The notes under the pieces: model-generated
The model's input: only the letters and a program-made list of their open reading frames with translations
Database searches by the model: none
Told to the model about the DNA's origin: nothing
Part shown: piece after piece, positions 46,481 to 58,553 of the stretch
Layout of the letters: each line of letters starts with the position of its first letter
Numbering within the stretch: position 1 is the stretch's first letter
Translations under genes and position numbers: made by a program
From: Pezicula radicicola
Taxonomy: Eukaryota > Ascomycota > Leotiomycetes > Helotiales > Dermateaceae
DNA: 64,000 nt
Reading direction: 5' to 3'
Assembly: GCA_003008705.1 (NCBI GenBank)
Contig: PDUO01000064.1
Coordinates: forward strand, 1-64,000

Positions 46481-48240
46481 CTTGCCTGTGGTAGCTATGC
46501 TTCTCGCCTTCGAACCTCGTCGACGGAAGGTCATCATTTAAGGAAGGAGAAAGACCAAATGAGATTCTAACTGGCACCGTTGAGACCCTAGTGAATATCA
46601 GTTTGGATCTGAGGGAAGGATGATTAGGGTTACTTGCCTGTGGTAGCCATGCTTCTCGCCTTCGGACCTCGCTATGCACTCTGAAGGAGGAAAACCGTCA
46701 TCCAGCAGCAGCAGTTTATCGTCATGCTGAGGACAGGGACAGTTTGAAGTCGTACCAAGGACTAGGGTAGTTTATTGTCATGCCCAGGACGAGAACAGTT
46801 TAATGTCATGTTGAGGACGGGTAGTTTAGTGTCATACCAAGGACATCCTGTTTAACTTCATGTATTTAGCATTGGAACTGATAGGTCAGGTTGAGACTAC
46901 TCTTACCTGGCGAGATTCTGTTCATTGTCTTCAGACTTTGTATACCTCGAAGGAGGAAAGCCACCATCCAACGAGGAGGTAGGGCCATGAGACAACTACG
47001 ACAGCCATATATCAGTGCCAGTGCCATAGGCGTGAGGACCTGAAGAAGGATGTGGAGTCAGCATTGTATCAGAGACATGAAGACAGGATATAGGCATGGG
47101 GTTTACTTACCTGTTGTTGATGAGTGTTGTTGATGAAGAGTGTTGTCAAGGTGTTGACTACTCGTCGAGCGATGACGATGCTGAACGACGACGATGCTGA
47201 GCGACGACGATGCTGAGCGACGACGATGTTGAGCGACGACGACAAAGTGTCCTTGAACTAAGTAAGAGCAACTGAAAGATAGAAGACGAGTATGCTTACC
47301 TGATAACATTCACGACAGCTATGTAAAGATGTTCTAGTTATGTTAAGGTCAAAGTGTTGTCAAGTAAGTGTTGACGACTTGCCAACGGAGGATTATGTTG
47401 GGCGACGACGACGTAGTGTCATTGAACTAGGAGCAACTGATATGTTATCGACAATTAGAACTATCAAAAGACAGGGGATGAGTATGCTTACCTGTTAATA
47501 TTAATGGCGGCTATGTGAAGGTGTTCTAGTTATGTTAGGGTCGAAGTGTTGTAAAAGTGTTGACAACGTGCCGACCGAGGACAATGTCGGGCGACGACGA
47601 CAAAACGCCGTCGAACTCGAGGAGCTAAGCTGTTAACAACTATTCGAGTGATAAAAAGATAGAAGAGGAGTACACTTACTTATTGCTATTGCTCTCGCGT
47701 TTGTGTGTGTTGTTATATACTATAGAAGTGTTAATGTTCAAGTCATCAACCGGGTGTTGACCTTAGCGCCGACGATGACAAAAGTCGACGTAACACGATT
47801 AAATAAAGCTACGTTAATTATTTGAGCGACGAGGGGATTAAGGAGCATTAGACTTACCTGTTGTCATTGCTCTCATGTCCCTACGTGTTGTGGTTGTTAT
47901 CTAGTATCGAAGTGTTAATATTCAAGTCATCAACCAGGTGTTGATTCGACGCCCGCAACAACAAAAGTCGACGGGCGACGACGACGTAAAGGCGACATCA
48001 ATCATCTGAATGATGAGGAGATGGGGAACGATTAGACTTACCTATTGCTATTGCTCTTGTGTCTGTAGGTGTTGTGGTTGTTGTAATAATTTGAAAAATG
48101 TCATCCTGGAAATTATGATTTTTGTTGTGTAAGGGAGATGAAGGATTTTGGGAAATGAAGTGGTGCTGGCAACCTTAAGTACCATAGAAGGAGAGCTTTG
48201 GAGACTAGAGGTTCACAGGGCAACCTTACTCACCATTTCG
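46481..48240 (-). repeat. Degenerate ~185-bp tandem array carrying splice-donor motifs
   Basis: On the minus strand the motif CAGGTAAG (or CAGGCAAG, or close variants such as TAGGTAAG and TAAGTAAG) recurs. Its plus-strand positions are 46481, 46633, 46902, 47106, 47295, 47488, 47675, 47853 and 48037; most spacings are 178-204 bp. Units between also share TCGTCGTCGCCC and AACACTT blocks. Several donors are followed by a branch-like CTAAT/CTGAC/CTAAC and a pyrimidine-AG. All frames contain stops, so this is not an intact coding gene. The longest frame is 68 codons. Confidence 0.65.
46697..46861. repeat. 26-28 bp minisatellite, about six copies
   Basis: Units follow GTCATGCTGAGGACAGGGAC then AGTTTA and two more bases, with substitutions. 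They lie inside the larger donor-motif array. Confidence 0.75.
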
Positions 48241-48584
48241 TTGTGAATGTGTGGCATTGAACTAGTGTGGAGTGAGTTCAAACTTAGTGTGATTTGGTGT
48301 TGACCATTGTCTCTTAGTCAATGGTACTAGAGCATAAATCGGCTCTTCATTGAATTCTCGCTCGCCTGGGCCCGGGAAAGGAAGGAAGCATCGACCATTA
48401 GCTAACCTAAGGCACCTTAGTTGTCTCGCGTTGACCAAGTAGTCGCGAAACACCTAAGCTGTTGTGCATTAGTGAATAATGGCTTCAATCAAATGTGACG
48501 GGCTGTAATCAAATTTAATCTCCTGTTCTCAACTGCCTGTTGTCCTTTCGTTCTGTTTTGAAAAGTCAAAAGAACACTAAGTTT

Positions 48585-49330
48585 AGCTAGAAAGGAAGAC
48601 ACGCAATGACTTATTGCCCATCAACCCAGCTTAAGGGACACGAAGACAACATCATGCTATTATTGACAGACTAGCGAATTGAATAGATGCATATACTCAG
48701 GCTCTCCTCAATAGATACCTTACGATACGTGGCATTACGACTTTTGCTCCTAGCGTATCTCCAAGTCTAGCGAGAAAGGAAGGTACGAAGTGACTGCTTG
48801 CATACTGCTCCGATTTTCAAGTACACCAATAATGCCTTGAGACTATTAAAGAACGAAGACATACGAATATGAGGACATGATTTTATTTTATTTTCTTCAT
48901 ACGAAAACAATCACCATGGTGCTCCGGGCGCCCTTAGGGTTGGCCCTCACTTAGCGAGAACGGAAGGACTTCTCACACACAACCTCAATTTTCAGAGTAT
49001 ACACATAAAACCACAAGGCCATTGAAAAATGAAGTAGTATAAATACATAGACATAAAGCATTACCAATGTGCTCCGGGCAGCCTTACCCCACGCTCTAGA
49101 GCACTTAGCGAGAAAGGAAGGAAGGAAGGAAGGAAGGCACAAGAGGACTCCTCGCACCCGGGCCCAACTCAAGGTTCACAATTCCATTGAAAAACCAGAA
49201 CATCAAATACCAAGTCAACATCAATTCTATTTTCTAATTTCGAAACCTCACTATTTGACCTCCGGGGCATCTTAGTACAGGGCTCACATTTAGCGAGGAA
49301 GCTACGAAACGAAGCTCTAAGCTACCTACC
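48585..49330. repeat. Degenerate ~180-bp tandem repeat, five units
   Basis: The anchor TTAGCGAGAAAGGAAGG, with variants, recurs at about 48585, 48767, 48951, 49105 and 49289. GTGCTCCGGGC precedes two of the units (48919 and 49071). Unit 4 has an expanded GGAA microsatellite (49113-49137). Not coding. Confidence 0.75.
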
Positions 49331-49991
49331 TGTCTACAGTGTGAAACCGCTATGAGATCGCAACTAACCATAAGCTATAAAAGAAGTATAATTTTAATCT
49401 AATACAATACAGAATTAAGATAAATAAATTGAAGCGGGAGGTATCTAAAAGAAGAAAACCGAAAAAGAGCGTGAAATACCTAACTACCTTTCTAGTCCCC
49501 TTCGCTCTTAGCCTCAGAATTTCCCACATTAGAGCCGATACACATATCTCCCAGCAACATCCACAAACAATGCTAAACATGAATGTGGATACGTACAGCC
49601 TAACGTTTGAACTCTCCTAGAAGTTGCTATACATTTCTAAAGCAGTTGAAAATCCAATTTACCTTAGGTACCTATGGTAAGTTGGCTTAGCATCCTTTCC
49701 TTGTAGCGTATCTCCAAAGCTTTAGCTGAGGTAAGTGCCGGTGAGCCCCATTAGCTTCCAAAACCCGCCCAAAACACAAATTACGGTAGCACATGTAGGA
49801 ATAGTAAGATATATTAGGTTCATTTCTTCTATAATCATTATCGTGTGACGCTTCGTCATCGTGTCAGTAGCAAAGTATCCAGCTATGCATCCTTAACTCC
49901 AACCCAATGCACCGTGCCTCGCACTTCCTAAGCGCTTTCTATAGAAACAAGCTTAAACGCTATATTATTGTACAGGCATAGACACCTCAGC

Positions 49992-52900
49992 CTACATTCC
50001 TTGAGACCAAGCACCATTTTGTCTTCTCCCTCTAAAGTAGTCATAGTTGTCAGGACTGTGGTCCTCTTCCTCGTGCTGTGGCAAGCCCCCATATCCCTGC
50101 GGACCACCACCAAGAAAGCCTGGAGCTCGTCTCTCTAAACTTTGGTCTCTCTCACGATTCTGAACACCTGGCGAAGCAGCGCCATATACGAGCGGCAAGC
50201 CATCGCTATCGTTTCCCTGCATGTACATCGGATGATTGTTGGCGACATCGCCCTGAGCATCATACGAAACGCCCCCTGAAGAGTCCGTAAAGTTTCTCCG
50301 TCCGGTCGGCGTCCCTGGCGTCCCAGGCCTCGACCCAACCATAGTACTTGGCGTATCTGGTCTGGTGAGATCCTCGGGCCTTCCATAGATGTTTCCACCA
50401 CCACCATGCTCTTCTGCAAATTCTGCTCTCCCCTTAAAATATGAAAAGTCAAGTTTATTTTCGGGAACCATTTCGAAGCCCGGAATGCCCTGCTTGCGTC
50501 CTGGCTGGCCTGCTCGCATGGGATCGAGAGCATAAGTGTCGGAATAGCCTGACATCGAAGTGGCATCGGCTGAACCATGTATATTCCCATCTGTGAGGCG
50601 GCCGGAATAGAGAGAGGGGAGAATATTCTGAGCGTTTGCATGGACCATAGGCGTGATCAAGGGCCTGTAAAGAGCTGGGTGTCCGAAGCGAGATGCAAGT
50701 CTATCTCCCTTGCTAGTAAAAAGCTTTGAGCGTGACGCTTCGGGATCCTTAAGTGCATTACGCACAACGTAATAATGCATCTTGTCGTCAAACGTGACTT
50801 TGCAATACCACTTAAAACCAATCATCAGGAAAAGCAGAGGAATGACAGCGTACGCCTCTACATGCTGCCCATCACCCTGAACCCAGACAGAGAGGAAGAC
50901 AACGAGGTTCGCTAGTATGGTTGCGAAAACCATCCTGTTATACAACATGCGCCAAAACATACCACCAGACTCGGTCTTTGTAATGAAGATGTATATGAGC
51001 AAGTATTTCTTGAGATAGACATCAACGGCGAAGTACAGAGCGGCAGCAGGGAGAACCAGAGGCTGGAGTGTGCCAAAACATAACGCTACTGTGCTGTAAA
51101 ATAGGAAATAGTTGTAGTAGGAAGCGTAGTCAAATGCAGGTGGTGCTGTGAGCTCAATCATCTCCCGCGGAGTGGGACTTGAAAACTTCCGGGCGCAGAA
51201 GCTGTACACAAGTGTCCAGAGCTGGGCTAGATCGATAGCAGCGCCCAAATTGCGCTGTAACAACCACGTAACCCAGAATGGTGACAGAGTGCAGAGAGAG
51301 ACGAATAGTTTTGTCCCAACATCGTAGGTTTTGATAAAAGTCCAAGCATCGGTTCCAGAGCCAGTGGCATCGACGACAGCCGAGACAAATGTCCAGATGA
51401 CGCTGAATATCGAGAAAACAACCAAGAAGTTGATAACGAAGAACGTGTATAGTTTGCCTGTAACATGACGCTCCCGGGCTGTCTTTGTACGATCTCCTGC
51501 TCTGATAGCGAGGCGACGAAATATGATGGGGAGGACCAAGTAGATCAACGATGTGATAGCTGGAGAGGCAACACCCTGAACGATAGACCACCAAGTGGTA
51601 TGCGCTGATAGTGAGGTCTGAAATGCGGGCCATACATTACCAAGATTTGACAGACTGATTAAAAATATGGAAATCATGGCATTCGGTGCAATCCATACTA
51701 TTGTCAACAGAGTGACCCAAAGGTTGTTTACTAGTCTTCGCCATCTTCTTTGCTTCTTGGTCAAAGGCATGTTCTTCCAAATGATGTCGTTCGGTTGAGG
51801 AGCTAGGCGGATTATAGTGCCTTGTGGGTGACTTTTGCGAGCAGCATATGCAATACTGTGAGCTTCGTCTATTCCCTCATAGCTGGCAAATCCATATGGA
51901 AGAGGATTTCGCCTATCGACGCCCAAACGGACCTCTTTAACCTCAATCTCCAATTCTCGTATCCGATTTGTCAAATATTCGATGGCATCAATTTTTTGAC
52001 CCTTTGGATATGATTTGAAGGATGGATCTTTTTTTGAGGGCTTGCACATTGGCCGAGCCTTGGGTAGGTTTTTAGGATCCTTGAGATATTTTGCCAACAC
52101 CTTTTCTAGCTCGCGGACTGTCTCATTGTGCTCTTCGATCAGTTGCGGCAAATCTTTGACGTTCCGGGCAATAGCAGAGCGCGCAAAAGATGATGTAGGG
52201 GCTACTTCGTCAATCAGTCTGCCAATACCCTCGTCTGAGCGAAAGTCTTTGGGGATATCGTTGATCTAAAACTGTCAGTAATATTCAGATAGGAGACTAA
52301 AGTGTACCAACCATCAAGGTCCGGGCATGGAGACTGGCATGGTATTCTGGGCTATCATAGTATTTTCTGCGCAATGCTAGAACCTTCCTGTAATTGTACC
52401 ACAGGAAACTGCAGATGACAATGTCGAATATCCATGCACAAATGACCATGCCCCAATTTGCAGTCCCGTATGTATATGCGGGCGTTAATCTGGAAATGAA
52501 TGTAGCGTCAGGCCAGTCGGTACCTTTGGTTAAGTTAACTGGAATAAGAATTGCACAGCCAAAAATAGCGATTACCGAGAATATGTTGCGACACATTCGT
52601 AGGAATCGTAGGAACAATGTTGCATCCAATCCAACTTGCACAATTAGATCTTGCTCTGACGTCTTAACAACCGGTCCGAACCAGGCAAACATGCCCTTTC
52701 CCATGGGTGGCGGTGCATGCTTCTCGTCTGCAATCTTGAGCTTCGGGGAGTATACTATAGAGTTGTAGGGCCGTAGGAGAGAGAAAAGGACTGCTATGAG
52801 GACGGTAGAGCCTATGGAGGTACCCAAACTTGCGTAAACAGATTTTTGGGCAATCTGTTGCAACGGGTTAGCAGGTAGTGGTATCAGGTAAAGAGATGAA

Positions 52901-52995
52901 CTTACTTGTGATTCATAGGGATCCTGCAAGAGTTTGAGGAGCTCCTCTGCACCTGAGGTTTGTCTTCTCCCTATGCCAAATAGTGCTGAATCCAT
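49992..52995 (-). CDS. CSC1/OSCA/TMEM63-type membrane channel (DUF221)
   Basis: A multi-pass membrane protein of the osmosensitive cation-channel family (CSC1 in yeast, OSCA in plants). Exons (minus) are 52995-52906, 52854-52312 and 52265-49992 (968 aa). The N-terminal membrane helix is near residues 35-58 (SLGTSIGSTVLIAVLFSLL); the family's cytosolic domain, with HARTLM joined across intron 2 to INDIPKDFRSDEG, lies at about 200-370. The pore-side helices follow, including WVTLLTIVWIAPNAM, SPAITSLIYLVLPIIFRRL and YNYFLFYSTVALCFG. The last ~180 residues are a Gly/Pro/Asp-rich cytosolic tail. Intron 2 uses the donor GTTGGT. It is the right-hand boundary of the repeat-rich region. Confidence 0.93.
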
Positions 52996-54283
52996 GATGG
53001 TGGTAGCGAGCGACAGAGGCCCAAGGCCAAATGAACAAATTTCTTATCAATAATCTAGCGTCGATATTCGTACTTGAGTAAGTAGGACGTGCTGGTGGTG
53101 GCACAAGAAACTCTACGGAGACTCTCGTGCTCGCGCAGGGAGAATCTCAGCAGTTCTCGCGGTTCCTTCACCTCAGATAAAGAATGGGACGGAGATGCCG
53201 AAGATCTGCCAGCACTGATGCTGTGGCGGTCCTGAGTAATTTTGCTGAACACAAGCGATGGAAGCTCTTTATTAAACAATCTCGAGAGGAAGAACAGAGG
53301 AGGTTAAAAAGAAACGAGCGGAGGTAGGAGGTTAGGAAAAGACAGAAGATAATGGAATCCCCGATCACGAGCTCACAGCATAAAATCCGTATTGGGGGAG
53401 AGAGAGAGTGTGTGTGTGGGGAGCACCCTATCTCGAACTTGTGTTTTTGTCCCCTGGAAAGATGCCACGGATGACGATGATTTGCGATAGACTTTTTCGA
53501 GGACGGGACTTGGTTGGCTGCCGACGACGATGGTTTCTATTTTCGGGTCCAGGAACGCTACCTCCACCCCACTCCACTCCTGATTTGGGAGACCTTGGGA
53601 CAAAGCGCGCCAACTTGGATGTGAGCTTGGAGCTTGACGATACTGTCCTGTAGTAGCGCGGCGGGTAAGTTCAACGTTTCTGGCCCGTGTAACGTTGTTA
53701 TTATTTGCCCCCTTATTAGAGCACAGCCTCGATACGATGAGTTCGATAGGATCAGATCTCTACTGGTACCCAAGAGACAGTGCCACTTGCACTTGTTGAA
53801 AAGTAGTGAGCTCTTTACGAAAGCATTAAGACTCCAGGGGAAGCGGTACTGAATTGCGCATTGAAAGATCGTGAGTTGGAGAGATTGCCGTGATGGGGCT
53901 CATGATCCCAGAAGGAGTTGCCGAGTCTGAGAAAGTGTCGATCTATTTATTCACAATTTCTTTGTTGCTTACTCCGCCCGTGTGTACAAAGTCGTTCCGA
54001 TTCACTACTGATCTCGTGGTCTGGTGCCGTCTTACAAGACATCGAGGATGGTTCAACGTTAAGACAACTGTCTTAATCACAATAAGCGTGCTGTCGATTC
54101 TCCAAGATGGCAGTGACTTGCAGTGAAAGTATTCTTTTTGTTAGTGTTTTTATATATGTACATCAGAGCAGCAAAAAGTTCCCAATGACCCTGTCCTGAT
54201 TCTCAACAAAGTACCGACTTCGCCAGGTCCCCTTTCCCAGAAGCCATATAGAAGAACCATTTCCTAATAAATCCACAGTCGTC
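52996..54283. other. Intergenic, CSC1-like promoter and Tudor-protein 3' flank
   Basis: About 1.3 kb with only small overlapping frames. A GA/GT microsatellite lies near 53398-53420. No gene was recognised. Confidence 0.5.
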
Positions 54284-55084
54284 TTAAACTGTTCCCTGGC
54301 TTCGAGTCTTTCTCTCGGCCCTCCCAACAGCTGGCACCTTCTTGTCCTTCTTGGCACCAGTTTTTTTCTCCCCAGAGCCTTTGGGCCTACCGGGGCCTTT
54401 CTTTGTTGTGCCATTGGCTGCCCCATTAACGGTCTTCTGCTTCTTAGTATCCTCCTCCTTCTTTTCTTCCTCTTTGTCCTCATCAGCGTCGACCTTCTCA
54501 TCAGCCTTGCGCTTCTCCCCGGCCTTTGCTTCCTCGTCAGCACCGCTCTCCTTTTCTTCTTCCTCCTTCTCCTCCTTCTCATCTTTGTCGTCTTTCATAT
54601 CCTCGTCTTTTTTCTCATCTTCTTTCGTGGGCTCTGAAGCCCCATTGTTGTCACCCTTGGACTCGACGGTCAATTCAGTGGCCTTCTTGACAACATCATT
54701 GCTGTTGCGTTCGACGTGAACGGCAAGGTTCTCGGCATCTCCTGTCTTTGAGCTGTCGTTACCGCGATGAGAGGTTACGGTTACCTCGCCATCTTTTACT
54801 TCACCGACAGCGCCTGACGGATGGTTATCGCCCCATTTCCAGGAGACTGTGGTTGCAAGAGGTTAGCAAAGGTCGATATTTTAGCATGATTTGTCAGTCT
54901 TGAAAAGGTTGAATCAAACGGGGTTGTGGGACGCGTGCGTGAAGGTTGTGAAGAAAAGCTTCAAATGAGACAATTGACACACAAGACACGGCGCAGGCTA
55001 TTCCAAATGCGATTGAGCTCGCAAGAGAGTAACAATGGAATGATAATCACCTTTATCTCCTTCTTGAACCTGGGTGTCGGTCAT
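54284..55084 (-). CDS. Small acidic protein with N-terminal Tudor-like domain (DUF2945/HVA1)
   Basis: Function is uncertain; family members are small stress-related or chromatin-associated fungal proteins. Exons (minus) are 55084-55051 and 54846-54284 (198 aa). Residues 8-65 form the conserved module: EGDKVSWKWGDNHPSGAV, VTVTSHRG and AVHVERNSNDVVKKA. The rest is a long Glu/Lys/Asp-rich low-complexity region, ending with KKGPGRPKGSGEKK, an AT-hook-like GRPKG core that suggests DNA contact in the nucleus. The intron splits the KVSW codon for Val. The reverse strand of the low-complexity part gives a false Ser/Phe frame. Confidence 0.85.
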
Positions 55085-56457
55085 CTTCAATGACGTACAA
55101 AGTGAGATATCGGTAAGACTCGGAATGTAGAATTGATATAATGGATATCGAGTAGTGATGCTCGCGATCGAGATGGTGTAGGGGAAACCTTTGCGCAGTC
55201 AAGAATGATGTGTTGCGACAAAAGAAGAGATGAGAGAAGTGAAGTGAGGTTGGTGAATGACGCTATTCGGAACCAGCTGCTTACATACTTCGCAGCTTCT
55301 ACTTCGATTTCCTGCCTGCCGTGGTACCTTGTTTTAAGTTGGGGAAACTGCGAGGACGGCGCGCCCGGGAATGGCCAAGGCAGAGAAGATGATTCGATGA
55401 GGCCTCTTTTGGAGAAGTGGGCAGAGAGTTCAGCCACGGGAAGGCGGAGCTAGTAGCGAATCCTGACCACGATCGGACTTGCTTATGCGGGGAAAGGACA
55501 GGGCTCATGATGGGCTGGCCTGTCTCGTCTGTGTTTCTGTTTGTAGCGGACCATTCAACCACCATCACGGGGAAATACAGTTGATGCCAGGCATAGAAGA
55601 ACTTGTGATAAGCTCATACTGGTGATCTATACTCATTACTCAATACAAACAGTACAGCCTTGATATCTGCTTAGCCTGGGATAGTTAACGTAGGTAGTGA
55701 ACTTGATCTGATCGTGATGACAAAAAAAGCATGATCACTTTGTACCTGATTGACGGTCAAAACTGACCTTGAGCAATTAGTGGTGCAAGATGAACTAAAA
55801 TCAACTAATGCAGGTGATCGAATGAACATTGTTTGCTCGAAGAAGATCTCCGCAAGATGGTCGTCGTCATTGTACGGTGGTCGACATTGACTAGAACCGC
55901 TGTCAATATCAACTCTGAGTTGAGTTTATTTTACTACTTCTATAAAGGGACAAACTCAGCAATAACAAAAGCGCCCTGTTAAGACTAAAATATACTCACT
56001 TCTTCCGAGGTAGCCTTGCTTTCAATGCTGAGTGTTGCTGTTTGTACTCGTTAATCCCTGAGCTTGAGGTTACTCAGCCAACTTGGTGCTTAGACTACTG
56101 AAATCAACTAGAATGGATGATTATGCTGGTATCTGAGGCAAGCTAAAGGATGTACGATAGAAATCCTTACAGTATTCGAAAGTAATATAACTTCTATTTT
56201 GACTAGACGATGTAGACGGGCTGGACATTGAATTCGTGTTACTGATTCTGTATTGGCCTTCATGGTAAAAAAAAAGACCCCATAGACTGTCTAGTATTGC
56301 AAGTGTAGATATCGCTACTGTTATATACAGAATCTATTGATATACCCACAATATGATTCCATTATGTTTCCCTTACTCCATTCTCCGAACACCAAGCCAA
56401 CAACGTAGCACCCTTTCATTGTATCATCACTGTTTCTTCAAAAAGTCAACTCATCAA
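55085..56457. other. Intergenic, no supported gene
   Basis: About 1.4 kb. The left part holds the promoter of the Tudor-like gene. Overlapping small frames at 55.1-55.6 kb have no domain. The right part is the 3' flank of the next minus-strand gene. Confidence 0.5.
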
Positions 56458-57753
56458 TTATGCAAGATCAAGACTTGCAAGTAAATTGACATTCATAGCT
56501 TCGTCGATCTCCTTTGTCATCGTCTTGTTCCGACTCCAACGTCTACGCTCTAGACCTAGCTCCTCAGAATAGTCTAACTGTAATCGACCCATGAGCCATT
56601 TTGCATCATTGTGCTGTTCGTGCTCAAGGAGGTGGTTGGCGGCATCAATACCGAGCATTATACATCGTCGGGTCCATACTTCTGGGCCTAAAGTTTTCAG
56701 GGCCCGATCAACATTTCCACGGAAGAAATCTAGAGCAGGAGCCGCGGTAGGACGAGATGGATGGTGAAGATACAGACGTGCCTTATAAAAGTCGGCACGT
56801 CTGTGGCCTAGTTGAGGCAGTACCGATTTGATACAAGAATCAAAACTTGAGAGGGACGGCGGTTTATGTGTTTTAAGGAGGGTGCTCTGTACTAGGAGAT
56901 TTGCAGCTGAAGGAAGAACTTGACATGCGTCCTTGTCCTGTGTGTAGCTCGCAGCCCTGGTAACGCATTTAAACGCCTCATCCAAGCTTGCACAGCCAGT
57001 GATCTCAGCCTCCACAATGGCCCTCAGTAATTTGGCTGATCGACTGCTAGCATCAATCCATGCTTCCGGAGATGATTCGTCCTTTTCTGGGATACTGTTC
57101 AATTCTCTCTGCACCCATACCCAGGCAACCTCTTGCAAATCCTCTGCAACCATAAATTGCATCAAAAGCTTCCTAAACACGCCATCTTCGAAGAGGAAGT
57201 CGTTATTATTTGTAACCCCACTAGCTGTCAACCATTTGAGCACCTTCAATCCCGCCCCAGACGTTCTCATTGATGCTCGGATTGACAAATCGCTCGACTC
57301 CGTAATTTGACGCTTCTTCGCATCTAGACATCCCTTCGCGTACTGAATCTTCATTAAACCCTTCGCAACAGCTCTATCGAATGTCTCCATAGGATCTCGT
57401 GTCTTCACAACACCTGCGGTCTTTTCGGGGCCATGGCTGAATAGAGGATTGGTGAGTACGGACTGCAAATGCCGATCTGTAGTTCGTAATTCGCTCTGTC
57501 CCGTGGAGAGGCGTCTTCGGGAAGCCTTTTCGGGGTTATGGGACTTCTGAAAGATGTGCGGTTTGGCTTCAGTATCGTTCACACGGAATGTGGGTTCATG
57601 TTCTCGTTCAAGCTGCTGTCGGAAAGAGGTAGTGAGGAGATTGAGGAGCCGTTTGGAATCACGCGGCTCTAAGGGCAATGGAGCTGGAGGCGAGAATATC
57701 TTCTGGAGTGCAGGTATAGGTCGAAAGAGAAGGCTCTGCGAGGGACGAACCAT
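56458..57753 (-). CDS. Conserved-looking hypothetical protein, 431 aa
   Basis: I do not recognise the family. It is one uninterrupted exon from Met at 57753. The N-terminus VRPSQSLLFRPIPALQKIF is rich in Arg, Ser and hydrophobics with no acidic residue in the first 30, compatible with a mitochondrial presequence. The middle and C-terminal parts look alpha-helical, with Trp-rich stretches such as EVAWVWVQREL and ALKTLGPEVWTRRC, reminiscent of helical-repeat organelle proteins, but no repeat is clear. There is no membrane segment. It is convergent with nothing, and shares the upstream region 57754-58553 with DEF1. Confidence 0.75.
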   Translation of the reverse strand: MVRPSQSLLFRPIPALQKIFSPPAPLPLEPRDSKRLLNLLTTSFRQQLEREHEPTFRVNDTEAKPHIFQKSHNPEKASRRRLSTGQSELRTTDRHLQSVLTNPLFSHGPEKTAGVVKTRDPMETFDRAVAKGLMKIQYAKGCLDAKKRQITESSDLSIRASMRTSGAGLKVLKWLTASGVTNNNDFLFEDGVFRKLLMQFMVAEDLQEVAWVWVQRELNSIPEKDESSPEAWIDASSRSAKLLRAIVEAEITGCASLDEAFKCVTRAASYTQDKDACQVLPSAANLLVQSTLLKTHKPPSLSSFDSCIKSVLPQLGHRRADFYKARLYLHHPSRPTAAPALDFFRGNVDRALKTLGPEVWTRRCIMLGIDAANHLLEHEQHNDAKWLMGRLQLDYSEELGLERRRWSRNKTMTKEIDEAMNVNLLASLDLA

Positions 57754-58553
57754 GGTTGCAACCAGGCGTCAGTGGTTTGCAGAGCCTGGATATCTGTGTG
57801 TAACTAACAATCGGGGTTGATTGACAGCTTGGGTGCATAAGCATGAGCGATCGCATAGTGTGGGGCAGTCACGCAACTACTGGGCAGAGGAGGCAGCGGA
57901 GATGACACGTGATCGAGACAGATCTATACCGAAAAAGCGGCACCGTTTTAAAACGTGCCTACAGCTACTCAAGCACCAGCAGAGCGCACTAACAATGAGT
58001 TGAATTAATGAGTTTGTCCTAGTAAACAGAATAAATCGTATTAGTAAAACTATAGAGACAACTTAAAATGCGCAATTGATTTCCTATGTTGTTCTAAGCA
58101 ACTTCGCACTCAGTGCGTACCTCAGTGCAGTACCTAGGTAGGTATGCCGGTATGCCGCTTTTTTTTTCCATCGCGACAGCGCTAATCCTCAATAAAGGCT
58201 TGGATTATTTGATTCAGCCTTCATGCCCAATGCATTAATTATTCTTGATGCAGGGGATTTTCAATTTTTGCTTTCCAAAACTCCAATCAGTCGTCTTCTG
58301 AGAGTTTCATCAAATTATACAACAAAGTTCTCTCCTACGCTGTTGTTGCACAGTTCGCGTGGAAACTTCTACTACTGAAAGCCCGTCTCGCGAAGCTCTC
58401 GACCTGAACTGAACTAAAATCAGTGCCTTCGCGAATTCCAAGACCGTCATACTTCATCATCTCCTCGACCTCACCTTTGCACCACAACTTTCTTACATCC
58501 ACATCGTCTTCTTTCTTTATCGCCAGTTCTACACACACATACTACCTCATACA
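57754..58553. other. Divergent promoter region, 431-aa protein and DEF1
   Basis: About 800 bp. The last 250 bp before 58554 are pyrimidine-rich, usual for leaders of highly expressed fungal genes. No gene was recognised. Confidence 0.5.

Larger units (their letters stand above)
44459..49991. other. Gene-free region made of degenerate repeats
   Basis: About 5.5 kb without a convincing gene. 44511-44580 is a GATGAA-type microsatellite. 44580-45600 shows nothing recognisable. From 45.7 to 49.3 kb the sequence is filled with four repeat families listed separately. 49330-49991 includes the 3' flank of the CSC1-like gene and one more isolated piece like the 48.6-49.3 kb unit near 49705. Confidence 0.6.

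Noticed and set aside
46481..48240. An intact multi-exon protein gene using the periodic donors
   Set aside because: I translated two candidate exons and met stops in every frame, so a coding model is not supported.
54342..54719. 125-codon Ser/Phe-rich plus-strand frame
   Set aside because: It is the complement of the Glu/Lys-rich tail of the Tudor-like protein.
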